A DNA stretch of 64,000 nucleotides from Micropterus salmoides (taxonomy: Eukaryota > Chordata > Actinopteri > Centrarchiformes > Centrarchidae): contig NW_024040596.1 in assembly GCF_014851395.1 (NCBI RefSeq), positions 5,544,777 through 5,608,776 on the forward strand, read 5' to 3'. This document shows, piece by piece, positions 11,904 to 23,970 of this stretch. The position numbers and the translations under genes were made by a program. Position 1 is the stretch's first letter, and every line of letters begins with the position of its first letter. The notes beneath the pieces were generated by a model, which was given only the letters and a program-made list of their open reading frames with translations, had not been told where the DNA came from and did not search any database.

Positions 11904-13400
11904 TATATTAAATTCTTTTCCCGTTCTGAATAGACAACCAGGTAGCTAATATGCACCCTTTGATATTTATTTATCGCAAGTCATATTGTCATCACAATAT
12001 TGAATGTTATCCCATCCCAACAAGCATTCAGTGTATATTGTTTGTGTTTGAGCTGACATCGTACACAGATACAGCTGCTGACGGTGCTACACAGCATTCA
12101 AAGTAACCCAGATGTCCATGCTCTAATAGATATGGAGATTAAGAACATGCAAGACCTTGAAGATTAACCCATAAGGATCCACATCTGCTATTAAGCTTAG
12201 AGTCCAACTGAAATGCAGGTGGACACGCTTGCTCTCATTGTCGACGAGTCCTCTGTGCAGCAAACACACCCGGTGTACTAAAACGGAGAATCCCTGCACT
12301 GCTGTATTTCCCATCTGGCTGGGAGGTGCAATCCGCTGTATGGGTTCAACAGGGGACAGCGGAGAAGAGGGAGGCGGGTCAGGTGGGTCTCTGAGGGTAT
12401 AATCCTCCTGCTTCTATGAACAAAACAAAATCAAAAGTTCCCAGCAGTTACACAATCCCTGTTAGGAAGGGCTCAGTGCACCGTGGGTCTCCCAGGGCAG
12501 AATGAACTTTTCCAGGCACTAATCCGAGGATAATCTCTGAAACAGAGGCCTTCAAACTCTGCTGTATGCTGCGGTGTACTGAAAATGCATTAAATGCTCC
12601 ATGGAGCTGTTGTGTTCACTACAATTGGCATCTGCTGTCGATCTGTACTCACATTGCTAATGTGGTTATTTAATGATTCAGGTCCTGCCTGATTCAGGAA
12701 AGTTGTTTAAACACGGACAAAGTTTAATATTCTCAGGAACGGTTGTGCACCTTTCAGACCAACCCTGTTACATGGGTTTATAATCAATTACAATCACTCA
12801 CCCGACCCTCTCCCAAGAGAGTCCAAGAGATAACTCAATACACAGCCCAACCAACAAAACACAAGAACACTCTCTTTCCAACTCTGACTCTCCGAGCTGG
12901 GTATTTATGCAGGTTGGGTACTGATGGGATTTCATGAATATCCCATCTGTTGAGTATGGTAATTAATGTCACTGAAGTTTAAATGAAATTTAACTGACTA
13001 CACAGCGAAAAGACTGAGTGTGGTAGAAGAAATAAATAGAGAAAGATAGTTAACAGCAGCGAGCAAGCAAGAGAGAGAACTGATACTTATGTAATTCTGT
13101 TGTTTAGAAGTAACGTCTGTGGAGAGGGCAGTTACATACGACTGGGGATGAGACTGAAAATGAGATTCTAGCTATATATCTGTGGAATGCATCACTTGTA
13201 AATGACTCAATCAAAGGCAGCATGAAGCATGTCCAGTGGAACAGAGAATGAGTGTCTCCCTTGTTAAATTAATGTTTACACAAGAAAATATGTTTTACCC
13301 TGTGCTAAGTGTGCTATGTGCCTGTTATTTAATAAAAAATAAACAAGCATGTTGTAAAAAAAAATAATAAAAGCACCAGATTGACTCAGTGTTGTCAGAT
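11904..13400. other. No gene; hAT-like end fragment near 11965-12020
   Basis: A stretch TTTATTTATCGCAAGTCATA followed by CACAATATTGAATG resembles the inner right end of a teleost hAT element but stops before a terminus. The remainder has no supported gene. Confidence 0.4.
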
Positions 13401-15343
13401 AGCCTAAATTAAATGACTTTGATTGGGTATTAGGACAAAGATTTTTACTTTATTCCCTACCTCCCGAGATGCGAGCTCGAGGAGTCGAGGAGGAGACGTG
13501 AGCAGAAAGGAGTCGAGGAAACGGGCATTTAACGAAATGAGACGTCCTTTCCTCTGAGCCGTCATTTTAAAGCGACGTCCATTAAATATGACCTGTTGCA
13601 CAGCTGCATCATCTGTCCACTGTTAGAGCTGTGATCTCTGTCAGAGCAGCAGACCGGCTGTCGGCACTAAAGGCTACAGATCAGATCTCCACAATCCAGA
13701 AACATGTTTATCAAAATATAACAAGTAGAAACATCTCGAGATTCCAATAAACATTATAGCATCTGTTGAAAACAGTCAGATTACAGCAGCCTAATCATTC
13801 ACTAGGCTACACAGTAGGCTACTACTTTTTTTGCGATGCGCCTTTTGCCTGTAAACAGGAGATTATTTCAACCCTCAGCCTGATGAGGCGAGAGTTTCAT
13901 CATCAGTCCTTTTACAAAATGAAACCGTCACATTTATCTCATTTAGCCCCAATTAAAACTGTCACCACAGGACTCTGTTGTTATTAAAACATGAAACATG
14001 AAATTGGTGTGATGCGCGGACATTAACGGAATACTCATATAGGCCTATAGGCTAAATCATCCACCCGCCCCCACCAACTAATTACTTTATCAGACCAGCA
14101 TGTGCATGGACATTTTACCCCCACCTCCACCGGTCCCTGAAGCTTTCCGGGTGATTTCTTTCTTGTGTGTAGTAGCTACTATGAGTGTTATCTTTAACAA
14201 TTTACTTCGGTGATTAGAGAGGCTGCTGTCAGTCATTTAAACGTTTCCATCTGTGCAGTAATGTCACTGCAAATATCATGAGACAAAACAGAAAAAACCT
14301 GCAGTAATAAACTTGACAGAGAGAGGAAACAGAATTACACTTTCAGCTTCTATAATCCACGTTTAGACTCTGATGGAGCTCAGGGTTGATCAGGAGGACG
14401 GCTGCTTTACTCCAAACAGTTTTACTGTATGAAACTGGTCTGTGTGTGAGACCTTTTGGATGTGTAGAAGAACACAGAACATGAATTAACATCAGATCTT
14501 AACCGATCCTGTCGTCGGCGTGTCGGGAGATTTATTATTATTAATTTGTGGCTCGTGCATAAATGCGCACAGTGTCACTGAGGAGACGCTTCATCTAGCC
14601 GCTATTTAATGTTCGTTTTTAAAATCCTGCTGCCCATCCACACATCACATTCAACAATAACATCAGTGATATCAAAGTGAAATGGGATTAAGGAATGCAG
14701 TTAGAATAGAGCTTTGAGGCGCTACACGAGCGGTGAAGGGCAGAAAGTTTGATTGCGCATTTGATTATTTTTAATAGGCTTAACTAATACAACGTATGAA
14801 TACAACAGGAACAGTATGGGTTTGGTCCAGCTGCATGTCACGCCTCTTGTAAACATCACAGCAGCTGAAAAGACTTCCACAAAGGATACACCGATGTATC
14901 TTCACTTATAGCTCCTCCAGCAAGCCTCCTTGATCCTCGATCTTCAATGTGCATTTTAGGAATTGAGATGTCCTTCAAGATGGCGTGCTGAAATTGATTT
15001 CCGGGTCACATGCTCGAGGAGACAGAAATTTGGGAAATCAGAAAGGCCCTTCGTCTTTTGTCCGCATTTTTCCACCTGTGATCCGTAATCACATCAGCAG
15101 GTGAGCCGCTGGGCAAACAACCGAAACCAATATCTGCTCCCTGTGTGTTTAATGCTGCTTTACCTGGTCCGGCCTTGTAAAATTTCCTCTCCGACTTGTA
15201 ACGTCATAGGCTACCAAGTTTTTAACCGAGTAAAGTCTGTGCGAGTGAACACATGCACATAAGACAACCGCTGTCTGCACGCACGCGCGCCCCCAATGCT
15301 ATCGTCCATCCCGATGTTTCAGTGTAAACATCGCACAACCCTA
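13401..15343. mobile_element. CpG-rich composite repeat block
   Basis: Composition changes sharply here. There are CpG-bearing, purine-rich motifs (TCGAGGAGTCGAGGAGGAGA near 13480; TGCTCGAGGAGACAG near 15010) at both ends of a block of about 1.6 kb, which suggests one element or a nested set. The far right ends CATCGCACAACCCTA at 15343, the reverse complement of a TAGGGTTGTGCGATG hAT-type terminus. I could not find a matching left terminus or a target duplication, so the borders are approximate. No open frame of note lies inside. Confidence 0.4.
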
Positions 15344-18300
15344 ATTTGGACATCCATTCACTTCAATTCAATCCTCTACAAAAGGGCCATTAAATAGTCT
15401 CCTGGCCTTTGTGCAAAAACTGTATAGATTGCAGTGCCCTTGTATTACTGCACAGGTTCATCTGTTTTCTCCGTGCAGTTTTCTAACTCGATCCCTGTTT
15501 TATTACCATTACTCAGCCACAGCGTTCAGTCTTGATGTGACAGCCCATGACTTGCTTTCATTTCTTGTCGCACATTGTGTTGACAGTTCTTATGTGCAAT
15601 TTGTGATGCCCCTAAATCAATTTGCACTTTAAACCAACATCAAATAATTTAAGCTCAACGTGGCATCCTAATCCTCAAACACTTTCACAGAGTTTTGCTG
15701 ACATCAGGGTGGTCATTTGCAACATTAAGTAAAAATGTCTTGTTTAAGGTAATCTCACTGAGACCTTCTCTTTTCAGAATCTTTCTGTCAGAAGCCGGTG
15801 TCTGTGTACCCAACAGGCAGCAGTAAGGTGCTATAGATTGGCTCTACCATGCTAATGACTCTACTTTAGAATGGATCCACTCAAAACATCATGGACACAC
15901 TCTCCTCCTGACCCTGACACACTGATTTGTTTGTTGCTTTCCCCCAAGCAGTGCTGCAAACATAACAAGGGGGGCCCTTGCTAACATGAGACAAAACTCA
16001 ACTGAACTTGGACACTACACCACCAGGTCTTCAAATAACTGTTGAAATTCAGTCTGTAGCAAGACACTAGTCTTAATGTGCCCCAAATGGGGTATGACTA
16101 GGTTGCCTGAGATAGAGGACAAGGATTTTAAACCAGGAGTTTGCTGGGTTTTTAACTCAAGAGTCAGCTTGGGAAATCAGGGTTGTTAAAGTGAACGTAT
16201 TATGTTGCTCACTCAGAGCCTTCTACTCAGCATGGCTTTTGAACTCCTACTGCTCTACTGGAGCTGCTCAGCTGCCAACGGTAGACTCCTGCTGTTGTAC
16301 TTGGCAGCTTGCATGTGTGAATGTGTGCAATTTGAAGGCATTTTTGAAAAAGCATGCCTGCTTTGTAAACATCCCTTAAATACATAACACTAATCATAGA
16401 CTTTTTGCCTTATACCATTAAAAAAAAAAAGCATCAGCATAACATACAGGATACAGAGGCACAGTACTGGGGCATGATCACAATGGTTTGGCTAAACATG
16501 CTTGCTATTTTAATGGGAAGTGACAAATCACTACTGACAAATGTCAGCTTTATGTTTCAGGTATATTTATCCCTGAATAACTGAACTAAAAAGCCCTTTG
16601 AACTTTTCAGTTTCAAAGTGGTAGATAAAAACACTGTGTTCTCTGTTGCCACAGTGGTTCTTTGAAATTGAAATGAAATCAAGCCACCCAGTTTTCAAAT
16701 TTTTTTTGTTGGCCACTATTTGGCATTTTAAGATCAAGTTTAATTCCATAAGTTGACCAAAGTACCGAATAGAACTTGTGGATACAGTGTTTTCAAATTT
16801 TATCCTGAAACTAAGGTTTTCTTAGTGAAACAAATTAGAAGGTTTTTCTGTAACCTTATCTTCAGACAGGTAGCCGCAAGGTAATAGCTGACAGCAAATG
16901 ACAGACAGCTGGTGAATAACCCTTTAAACATATCCTTGTCAACCTTTTCTCTGAATCAACACCTCCAGGATTTTGAGCTGTGAAGCTATATAGTATGCAC
17001 TGATATCTATACTATATGTATACATTTATATGTATACTATATGCATGTATATAGTCATATACTTAGCTTTCATCACCTTATTGTATAACTAACACATTAT
17101 TATTCAGTATAGCTGTATGCCTTAACAAAATGTTACTGTACGACAATTCCCTGCAGCGTACGTGAAGAATTTACAGTGGTCCACCCAGGGACTCTGCTGT
17201 AGAAATCTTTGCAAGATCACTGAGTTCAGCAGCACTTGTCATCAGTCAATCTGCATGAAACCGAGGTTTGTCATCCTCCCACATTTGTAATTCACCAGAC
17301 TTCTGTTTCATCCATTAGCATAACATAGCAAGCTCATTACCTCAGCTTTCAGGAGCAGTAGCCTATTAGATGAATGAAACAGCAAGGGTATGTTGTAGAT
17401 TTGCTGTTGGCTAGATAAATTAGCTGGTGTGAACACACTAGTTGAGCAAAAAATATTGCTCACTATAACCTATGGTTTTGTTAAGCTGATAGTAAAAAAA
17501 AACAAAAAAAAGGTTTATATCTTGATGGGTTTTGTTGTTTTTTTTTTCTCTGTCAGCTTGTTACTTTGAAGGTTACTGTTAGCAAGCAGTGCAGAGGTCA
17601 TAATGATGGTGTGAAAATGGGCATTGCTGAAAAAAAAGCATCTACACTTTTTAAATATTTAAAGCGATGTTTGGTAAAATGAAATTTAGAATTTAGTGAA
17701 TGTGTATGAAAAAACCCTTTCCCCATTTTTCTGGCTGTTCTCTTTATGCAGCTCACTGAAATCTCAGTGATGTTATCTCATGATAAACTATCTTCTATTT
17801 GTCACCCAGACTCTGATTTTGTCATTGTGTCATTGTTTATCCGGGTCAGTGAGAACTAACACTCTAATGACCATCCGTGCCATGACAAGCACACAGCAAT
17901 CATTTCACTCGCATAGAAATCCAACAGAAGATGCTGACACATCATGTAATACACGCAAACTGAAGTGCTTCCAAGGGAATGTTTATTTGACCTAACAAAG
18001 ATGCACTCTCAGAGGGGTGTATGGACTGAACAATTAGGCTGTATAGTTTTTGCAAGCACACTGGGTGCAGAAAGTGACATTTGGATGCTGGAGGTTGTTA
18101 GGGCCTTTTAATGGAGGTTACCTAGTCACACGAGGGAGGAGGATAATTTTATGGCCCCTCACAGTCGCAAAGCATCAGTGAATAAAAGTAATATAACAAT
18201 ATAAGGACTTGCCAATAAAAACACACATGCAGTATAAAGTCACTGTAAGTCACTATAGTAATTGCAAACAAATATACATGCCCAGAAATTAATCTCGACA

Positions 18301-19050
18301 TACAGTACATACTACATATATCATACATCTACATACACCTACAGCTTACCCACAAACTACTGTTACATTTGAAAAATCTAAATAAATAAATAACAAACAA
18401 CATATACTCATACTTCCCACAGACATACATAATTCTATAAAACATGTAAAGCGATAAGCCATAATGTAAATGATATCGACATACATATGCAGCCTGCTTC
18501 AGCCTTTATAAATTGAGCCAGATTTATGACACTGAAAGATCCCAAACAGGGAGCAATGAATAAGAACAACTCGCGCAACAACTCTGTCTTTTATAGTTGC
18601 TATATTCACATTTCAAGAAAAGCTCCTCTATCCAAAGATGAAGTGTATAGAAATCCCTACTATATGATCAGAAAGATTAAGGGGTTTGTCACATTATCAT
18701 GCAGTGATTATTTTTTACTTAGTTTAAGCAATTTCACCCCAAAACATGTTATTGAGTTTGAAACACTGTTGTGCTGTTGAATGTTAAAATTCACCAGACA
18801 GTGTAGATATCTTGTAAACATCTTAGGGTCTACAATCTATAATGTGCTTTAAAGTTAGCAAACAGTATTGGTATTATTGAAAAAACACAAATGTGTTTGA
18901 TTTTCAATCAGGATGCATATCATGTAACCGTGGCATCTTAGCTTTGTTTGACTAGAAATCTTAGCCCCTTCATCACCATATTTTCTGTCATTCTCTATTT
19001 CATTTCCAACGTTAGGAAAGTTTGATCATAATAAAACTGCATGGCAAATA
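15344..19050. other. No gene recognised; AT-rich
   Basis: Contains an AT-rich self-complementary stretch at about 16985-17060 (TATACTATATGTATACATTT and similar), A- and T-runs near 17490-17550, and a CATA-rich section at about 18270-18500. No supported exon. Confidence 0.5.
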
Positions 19051-19056
19051 CTTCTT

Positions 19057-19117
19057 ACCAATTACATTTAGCTGATGCATGTATGTAGTAATCATGCATC
19101 AGCTAAATGTAATTGGT
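19057..19117. repeat. Perfect 25-bp inverted repeat with 11-base loop
   Basis: The left arm 19057-19081 (ACCAATTACATTTAGCTGAT, then GCATG) and right arm 19093-19117 are exact reverse complements, separated by TATGTAGTAAT. Confidence 0.9.
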
Positions 19118-19209
19118 CATTGATACTGGGTGTGAGGCCAGACCCATGTTCTTCTTCTTTTTTTAATGCCAACCTTGCACAGTTTACTCATAAATCAGCT
19201 CTGATGAAG

Positions 19210-19516
19210 TCTATGAAGATTCTCAGTCATCCAGGTCATAGTTATCCAACGAAGGTTAAAATGAAGGGCAACTGGACTTGGTTGAAGCTACTGGAAGACG
19301 TTTCGTCCCTTATCCAAAGGACTTCTTCAGTTCTGACTGACTGGCACTAACGAACCAGCGGTATCGATGACCCGGGCCAACGACCCCACTGAGGTTAAAT
19401 AGCTGAGTTTCCCTGCCAGTCAGTCAGAACTGAAGAAGTCCTTTGGATAAGGGACGAAACGTCTTCCAGTAGCTTCAACCAAGTCCAGTTGCCCTTCATT
19501 TTAACCTTCGTTGGAT
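19210..19516. mobile_element. Long-hairpin element, about 108-bp arms, 13-bp flanking direct repeat
   Basis: The left arm (about 19239-19346) and right arm (about 19414-19521) are reverse complements over roughly 108 bases with one mismatch found near the outer edge. The spacer is 67 bases. The identical 13-mer AGCTCTGATGAAG lies at 19197-19209 and 19517-19529, so the unit looks like a single insertion with target duplication. The arm includes GAAGACGTTTCGTCCCTTAT, a motif I recall from dispersed teleost repeats but cannot place in a family. The 91-codon frame 19075-19350 runs through the palindrome and left arm and is not considered a gene. Confidence 0.7.
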
Positions 19517-19529
19517 AGCTCTGATGAAG

Positions 19530-20660
19530 GAATCTCATGATTTACAGGTAAAAGGTAATGCAGCATATGTTTTGTTTTATTAGTGACTGGACAGAAATAA
19601 GGAAAAGATTGTTCTGTTTTTGATCTATTTATAGACGCTATTAATAGATTCACTTTGTCCACCCCCTTAAGTATCTTCCACTCTCACAGATTTATTCACA
19701 CATTCAATTTGAGAACAGACAACATTTTGTTACAACACGGATATAATGGGACCCCTATCCCCTATTGTCCACACCAGACACACAGTAGCCTCATGCCAAA
19801 ACACAAGTAACCACCACAGGAAAATGTACTAGTGAGTTTATGATGATGGTTTGCTCATAGAAGCAATTTAATTACATTATTATACTTGCATTAGAGGCTT
19901 TTCAAGTACTATTTTCCTCAAATTAAAATAGTCCAGGAAGTTTTTGACCACTTCCTCTTACTCCCAGTTTGAAATTTGTGTTTTTTTTTATTTATGTACA
20001 AACTGGACTGTTGCTTTAATTCTCCCAGTGGACAGTCAGTGTGATGCTAGATCTTCTCAGTGATGTTATGACCTGGGTATTACATCCACAGAGGATCACG
20101 GCAGCCTTTTACATTACCTAATAAAGTAAAGACCCTATAATAAGGTTGACAGTGATCTCAAAGCAGATGCTGGATTACAGTGCCTGAATGATGTAATCAT
20201 CCAGACCTCAGTGGCCTATGTAATGTCACTTAATGTGCTGTTAATATACAGTGTTGTTGCTGTTTATAATAGTGCACTTTCATTCTGTGGAATTACTGTC
20301 AGCAGGGTGGAGACAAGTAAACAGAATTTCCCCAAGGAGGTCAATTTAGCATCACATAATTATTTTGTTATCACAGGCAATAAGAAAAAGCTGATCACAA
20401 GCTGTACAGTTTCACAGTAAATTAATTGACTGTTGATTTCTTGAGTGCTGTCATCAGATAATTCAGCACCTCTTGATTTCCTCACTTGTGGATGGAATCA
20501 CTATCGTCCTACTGAAGCTGTCAGCATGGTCCACGTGGAAACTGTAAAACTTAAAAAAAAACTAAAAAAAAAACTTTAACAGTGACTGTAGCTCGCCATT
20601 GTACAGCATGTGTTGTTTTCAGCTTGTCTAAAACTACATTAGACAAAAATAACCAAAACC
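19530..20660. other. No gene recognised
   Basis: Unique-looking AT-rich DNA with A-rich runs near 20550-20575. Nothing supported. Confidence 0.5.
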
Positions 20661-20667
20661 AAATCAA

Positions 20668-20960
20668 ATGTGGGAGGAATGGGTAATTTTGTGCAGACAT
20701 TCATGGTTTTCAGAAAATGAGTCTTCTGACTTTGGTGATCCCTTGACTTTTCCTCTTTTCCCCTACCAGCAGCTCAAAATTGACTTTTTAGTTAAGTACA
20801 CATTTTGTACAGACATTTATGGTTCCCAGATCATGTGTAGTTATGACTTTGGTTATCCCCTGACTTTTCATCTACTGCCATTAGCAGGTTTACATTTTTG
20901 CTTCGGAGTGAAATATCATAAACTAATGGACAATTATGCAGTGTGATTTAGTAACATTGA
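20668..20960 (+). repeat. Dispersed teleost repeat with about 116-bp internal tandem unit, copy A
   Basis: The phrase CAGACATTCATGG (20694) recurs as CAGACATTTATGG at 20810, each followed by GACTTTGGTGATCCC/GACTTTGGTTATCCC and a TGACTTTTC block, giving two units about 116 bases apart. An opposite copy lies at about 23650-23970 and a further same-strand piece at about 39890-40020. I know this as a common percomorph repeat without a safe name. Confidence 0.65.
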
Positions 20961-21065
20961 TATTCCCAGCAGGAGTAATTGGAAAATCTTCAAACTATCA
21001 AGCTATCTGGTTGTTCAGTTCTTTGGTTTGGTTTACTAAATATCTTATGTAAAAGGTACAAATTG

Positions 21066-21335
21066 TTAAAGGCTCGTGACTACAGACTTGCAGCGTCGGC
21101 AGATCGATGTGCAGTTCACACTACACAACTTGCCGTCTTGTGACACGAGTCTTGAAGTCGTTGTGGCGTTTACACTACGTGACTGATCGGTGACAGGGAG
21201 TCACACACTTCACGAGCTGACAGAGGCTGTGTCACCTGACGGCTGGTCTCCAAACCACGTTTTGTCAAGAAAACGCAAGTGAAATGTGAAATGACGCAAA
21301 TTTACACAAGAAAGGACATATCCCTTCTTCTGCTT
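21066..21335 (+). mobile_element. Repeat with AAAGGCTCGTG end, copy 1
   Basis: From AAAGGCTCGTG, through TCTTGAAGTCGTTGTGGCGT, TACACTACGTGACTGATCGG and CCAAACCACGTTTTGTCAAG, the sequence matches the reverse complement of about 46680-46874 over some 200 bases. This is probably the end of a DNA transposon family. The far boundary of this copy is not visible. Two overlapping antisense frames beyond the shared part (21210-21479, 21334-21552) may be remnants of its interior but match nothing I recognise. Confidence 0.5.
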
Positions 21336-22849
21336 GATGCCTCTCCTGTCCCCGCCTGAACCAACCGTGTCTTCAACATCCACAGAGTCGGAGTCTTGGT
21401 CGGGATACCTTGAATTGTCGTCAAACCGGCCTCCGTCAGTCTCAGAGGCTGCGTTCGCTCCCAGTCCGGCTGTGTTCACTGGTTCTGCTGACCGCTCGCC
21501 CAGTTCTGGTGACCCTTCTGGACTCAGTCAGCTAATAGAACTGCTAAGTTAACTGCACGGTTAAGTGATTTAACTAAAAGTCAGCAGCAGTTGATACCTA
21601 ATGTGTGAAATGCTGTCCCCTATTTTCTTGGAGTATGAATTTGACGGGTTAAGAGTAGTCTAAACATGTCATTAAGGTTGCTATGTTTTAGGCTTGGTGG
21701 TTTGTCAAAACAAAATTTTAATGATGGGTTTGACATGACATGCGGTATCTATACTTTGACAAGCTGGCACAAGCACACAGTGGGTAACCTTGTTCACGAG
21801 CAGTAGAAAGCATTTTATACACTGGTGTTTGACCCAAAACCTTTTAGCTCATAGATGACATTTGGAACCAATCTGCTAATATTCTGCCCAGAGAAAGAGA
21901 CAAGTCTCTATCTCCACAGGCAAAAGGTCAGGCTGAACATTGAAGTTATTGAAGGCCCTTTTATCAACACGACAACAATAAACAAGCGAGCCATTCTCAG
22001 CTGTGTTCTAGTGTGCTTATGTTGCATGAAAACAAGCGTGACTATTTTAATTGTAATTAGAGAGAGAAAATTGGCGTGGGGACTGAGCCAATCACAGAGC
22101 GTGAATGACTGTGTGTGAGTGTGTTTGTGAGTGAGTGTGGGTCTGTTAGTGTATGAGGATATACTCCTTGTATAGTTGTCCAGAGCAAGCTCAGTCACAG
22201 GCCCTTTCATTTCTCCCTTTTATGTGAATAGAGAAGCTGTCATGACCGACACTTCATGAAATGGCGCTTTAAAAATCTAGCAGTCAAAGGCCGTAATTGT
22301 AGCGTGTTTAGTCATACTGCTAATACATTAGTTGGTGTGAAAGTGTTCCAGAGGGGTTTATTCTACCTTTATTCAGTCGCTGCTTCATTAGTATGACTCA
22401 CATCCTGACATTTCATTGCCTGTATGTCATCTTACTGTCATCACAGCCACTTAAAATCTGCAGCGAGCTCGCCTGCTCAGTGAGGCTTTCAGTAGTGTTC
22501 TCACCAATGTTTCATTAAGCCAGTACGTGAATACTTTATGAAACACTGCACATGACCACCTAGATTGCTATTTCTTGAAGAATAAAACAACCTTTACCTT
22601 AATACCTTTAATACCTTTTTGGTATTAAAGAGATATGAAATGTTCACTTTATTTAGATCCCAGCAATATTTTAGTTGTAACCCAGTAATGTGTTACAGGA
22701 ACTTCTATCTTAGGCAAACTTTAGTTGTCTTCACAATCTGTGCCAAAATTAGTAACTCCATTTAGTATTTAGTACATTGATTCAGTGCTTAAATAAATGT
22801 AGTGTTAACTCTCCTATAAATATCAGAAAAAGGTGCAGTATAAAGTGCA
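21336..22849. other. No gene recognised
   Basis: Contains a GC-richer patch at about 21340-21550 adjoining the repeat, and a TG-rich imperfect tract around 22105-22150. No supported exon. Confidence 0.45.
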
Positions 22850-23414
22850 ATTTATACTTCTGCGTCAAATCGACGGCGTAGCTTCTGCGTAGCCCCCTAC
22901 CCTATGCCGTCACCTACAGCGTAGCCTGACGTGCAACTCCTCAAAAACGGAACTACACGTCGAGTCGACGCTGACCGTAAGCTCTGTGATTGGTCGGCTG
23001 GGAAGCCGCGCAATGACTCCGAGCCGACAGGAAGTTCTTCTTTAGTTCTGAAGTAACTTTTACTAGCGGCCAAAACGGCGGCTGTAACACGGTGGATTGA
23101 TATATTTGACCATCGCAACCCGAGCGAAATAACTCATTTTCATAATGTGATCCATTCGGTTGATAACATTTGAAAAGGCTACACCAGCCGCACGTTTACA
23201 ATTTTACCCCCCATTCACGTTTGCGGAGGGCTAAACCGGAAGTTAGCCTGCTCGGCCGGAAAAAGTCAATACAGTGAACGCTGTAGCGTTACTGCCGACT
23301 AGCGTTTGTGGGTGTAATTGCAGATTGATGGACACACGGACGCACAAGTATGCATGGCTACGTGCGTAGCCTATGCCGTAGCTACACACGTAGACCCTAT
23401 GCAGGAGTATAAAT
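22850..23414. mobile_element. CpG-rich MITE with ATTTATACTYCTGC ends
   Basis: The left end ATTTATACTTCTGCG and right end TGCAGGAGTATAAAT are inverted repeats bounding 565 bases. Subterminal GCGTAGCTTCTGCGTAGCC and ACGTGCGTAGCCTATGCCGT stretches repeat a TACGC-type motif on both sides. CA adjoins each end, which may be a 2-bp duplication, but this is too short to prove. The superfamily is not assigned with confidence. The antisense frame 22897-23118 is not convincing. Confidence 0.6.
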
Positions 23415-23433
23415 CAAGCGTTCCCCGTCTCTT

Positions 23434-23594
23434 ATGCCGTTTTTCCATTACCAGTACCAGCTCAACTCGCCTCAACTCTACTCGACTCGTTTTCCTTTGC
23501 AGTTAGTACCCAGAGATAGTACCCCTCAATGTAGCCGGTCGTCATAGCGTCGGTAAGAGTAGTGATACTGTTAAAATCTTAACGATAACCATCC
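23434..23594. mobile_element. hAT-like MITE end (CAGTACCAGCTCAACTCG type), fragment
   Basis: GCCGTTTTTCCATTACCAGT followed by ACCAGCTCAACTCGCCTCAA is a terminus I recall from teleost hAT elements. No opposite end was found, so it is a truncated remnant. Confidence 0.4.
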
Positions 23595-23649
23595 CTAGTG
23601 GAGAAACCCTTTTGAAACGCACTGTGTCGTATCTGGTGGAATCACACGC

Positions 23650-23970
23650 TAGAGGGGCTGCGATCAGCCAATCAACACAATAGCTATAAATACAAAAATT
23701 AGGGGATCACCAAAGTTATCACAAATCCTCCTGAGAGGAATATAAATGTGTGACTTTCTTGGCAGTCTATCCAGTAGTTGTCAAAATCACATGCCAGGTT
23801 CACTAGCGGGGAAAGTTAGATAATCACCAAAGTCATTGGGATTCATCCTCTTGGATTCATGCGTATCTGTTCCAAATTTTATGGCAATCCACCCAAAAGT
23901 TAATAAAAGATTTCAGTGTAGACCAAAGTAGTCGACTGAGCGGTTGACATTGCCATGCCTAGAGCCATGC
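23650..23970 (-). repeat. Dispersed teleost repeat with about 117-bp internal tandem unit, copy B
   Basis: Reverse-oriented relative to 20668-20960. CACCAAAGTTATC (23708) and CACCAAAGTCATT (23825) are spaced 117 bases apart, matching the period of copy A. It ends with AGAGCCATGCCGCTGGCATG, itself a small palindrome. Confidence 0.6.

Noticed and set aside
19210..19516. microRNA precursor or bacterial-type terminator
   Set aside because: Arms of 108 bases are too long for an animal miRNA hairpin, and flanking direct repeats point to a mobile unit.
22897..23118. CpG island promoter
   Set aside because: The CpG richness coincides with the borders of the inverted-repeat element 22850-23414 and is better explained by it.
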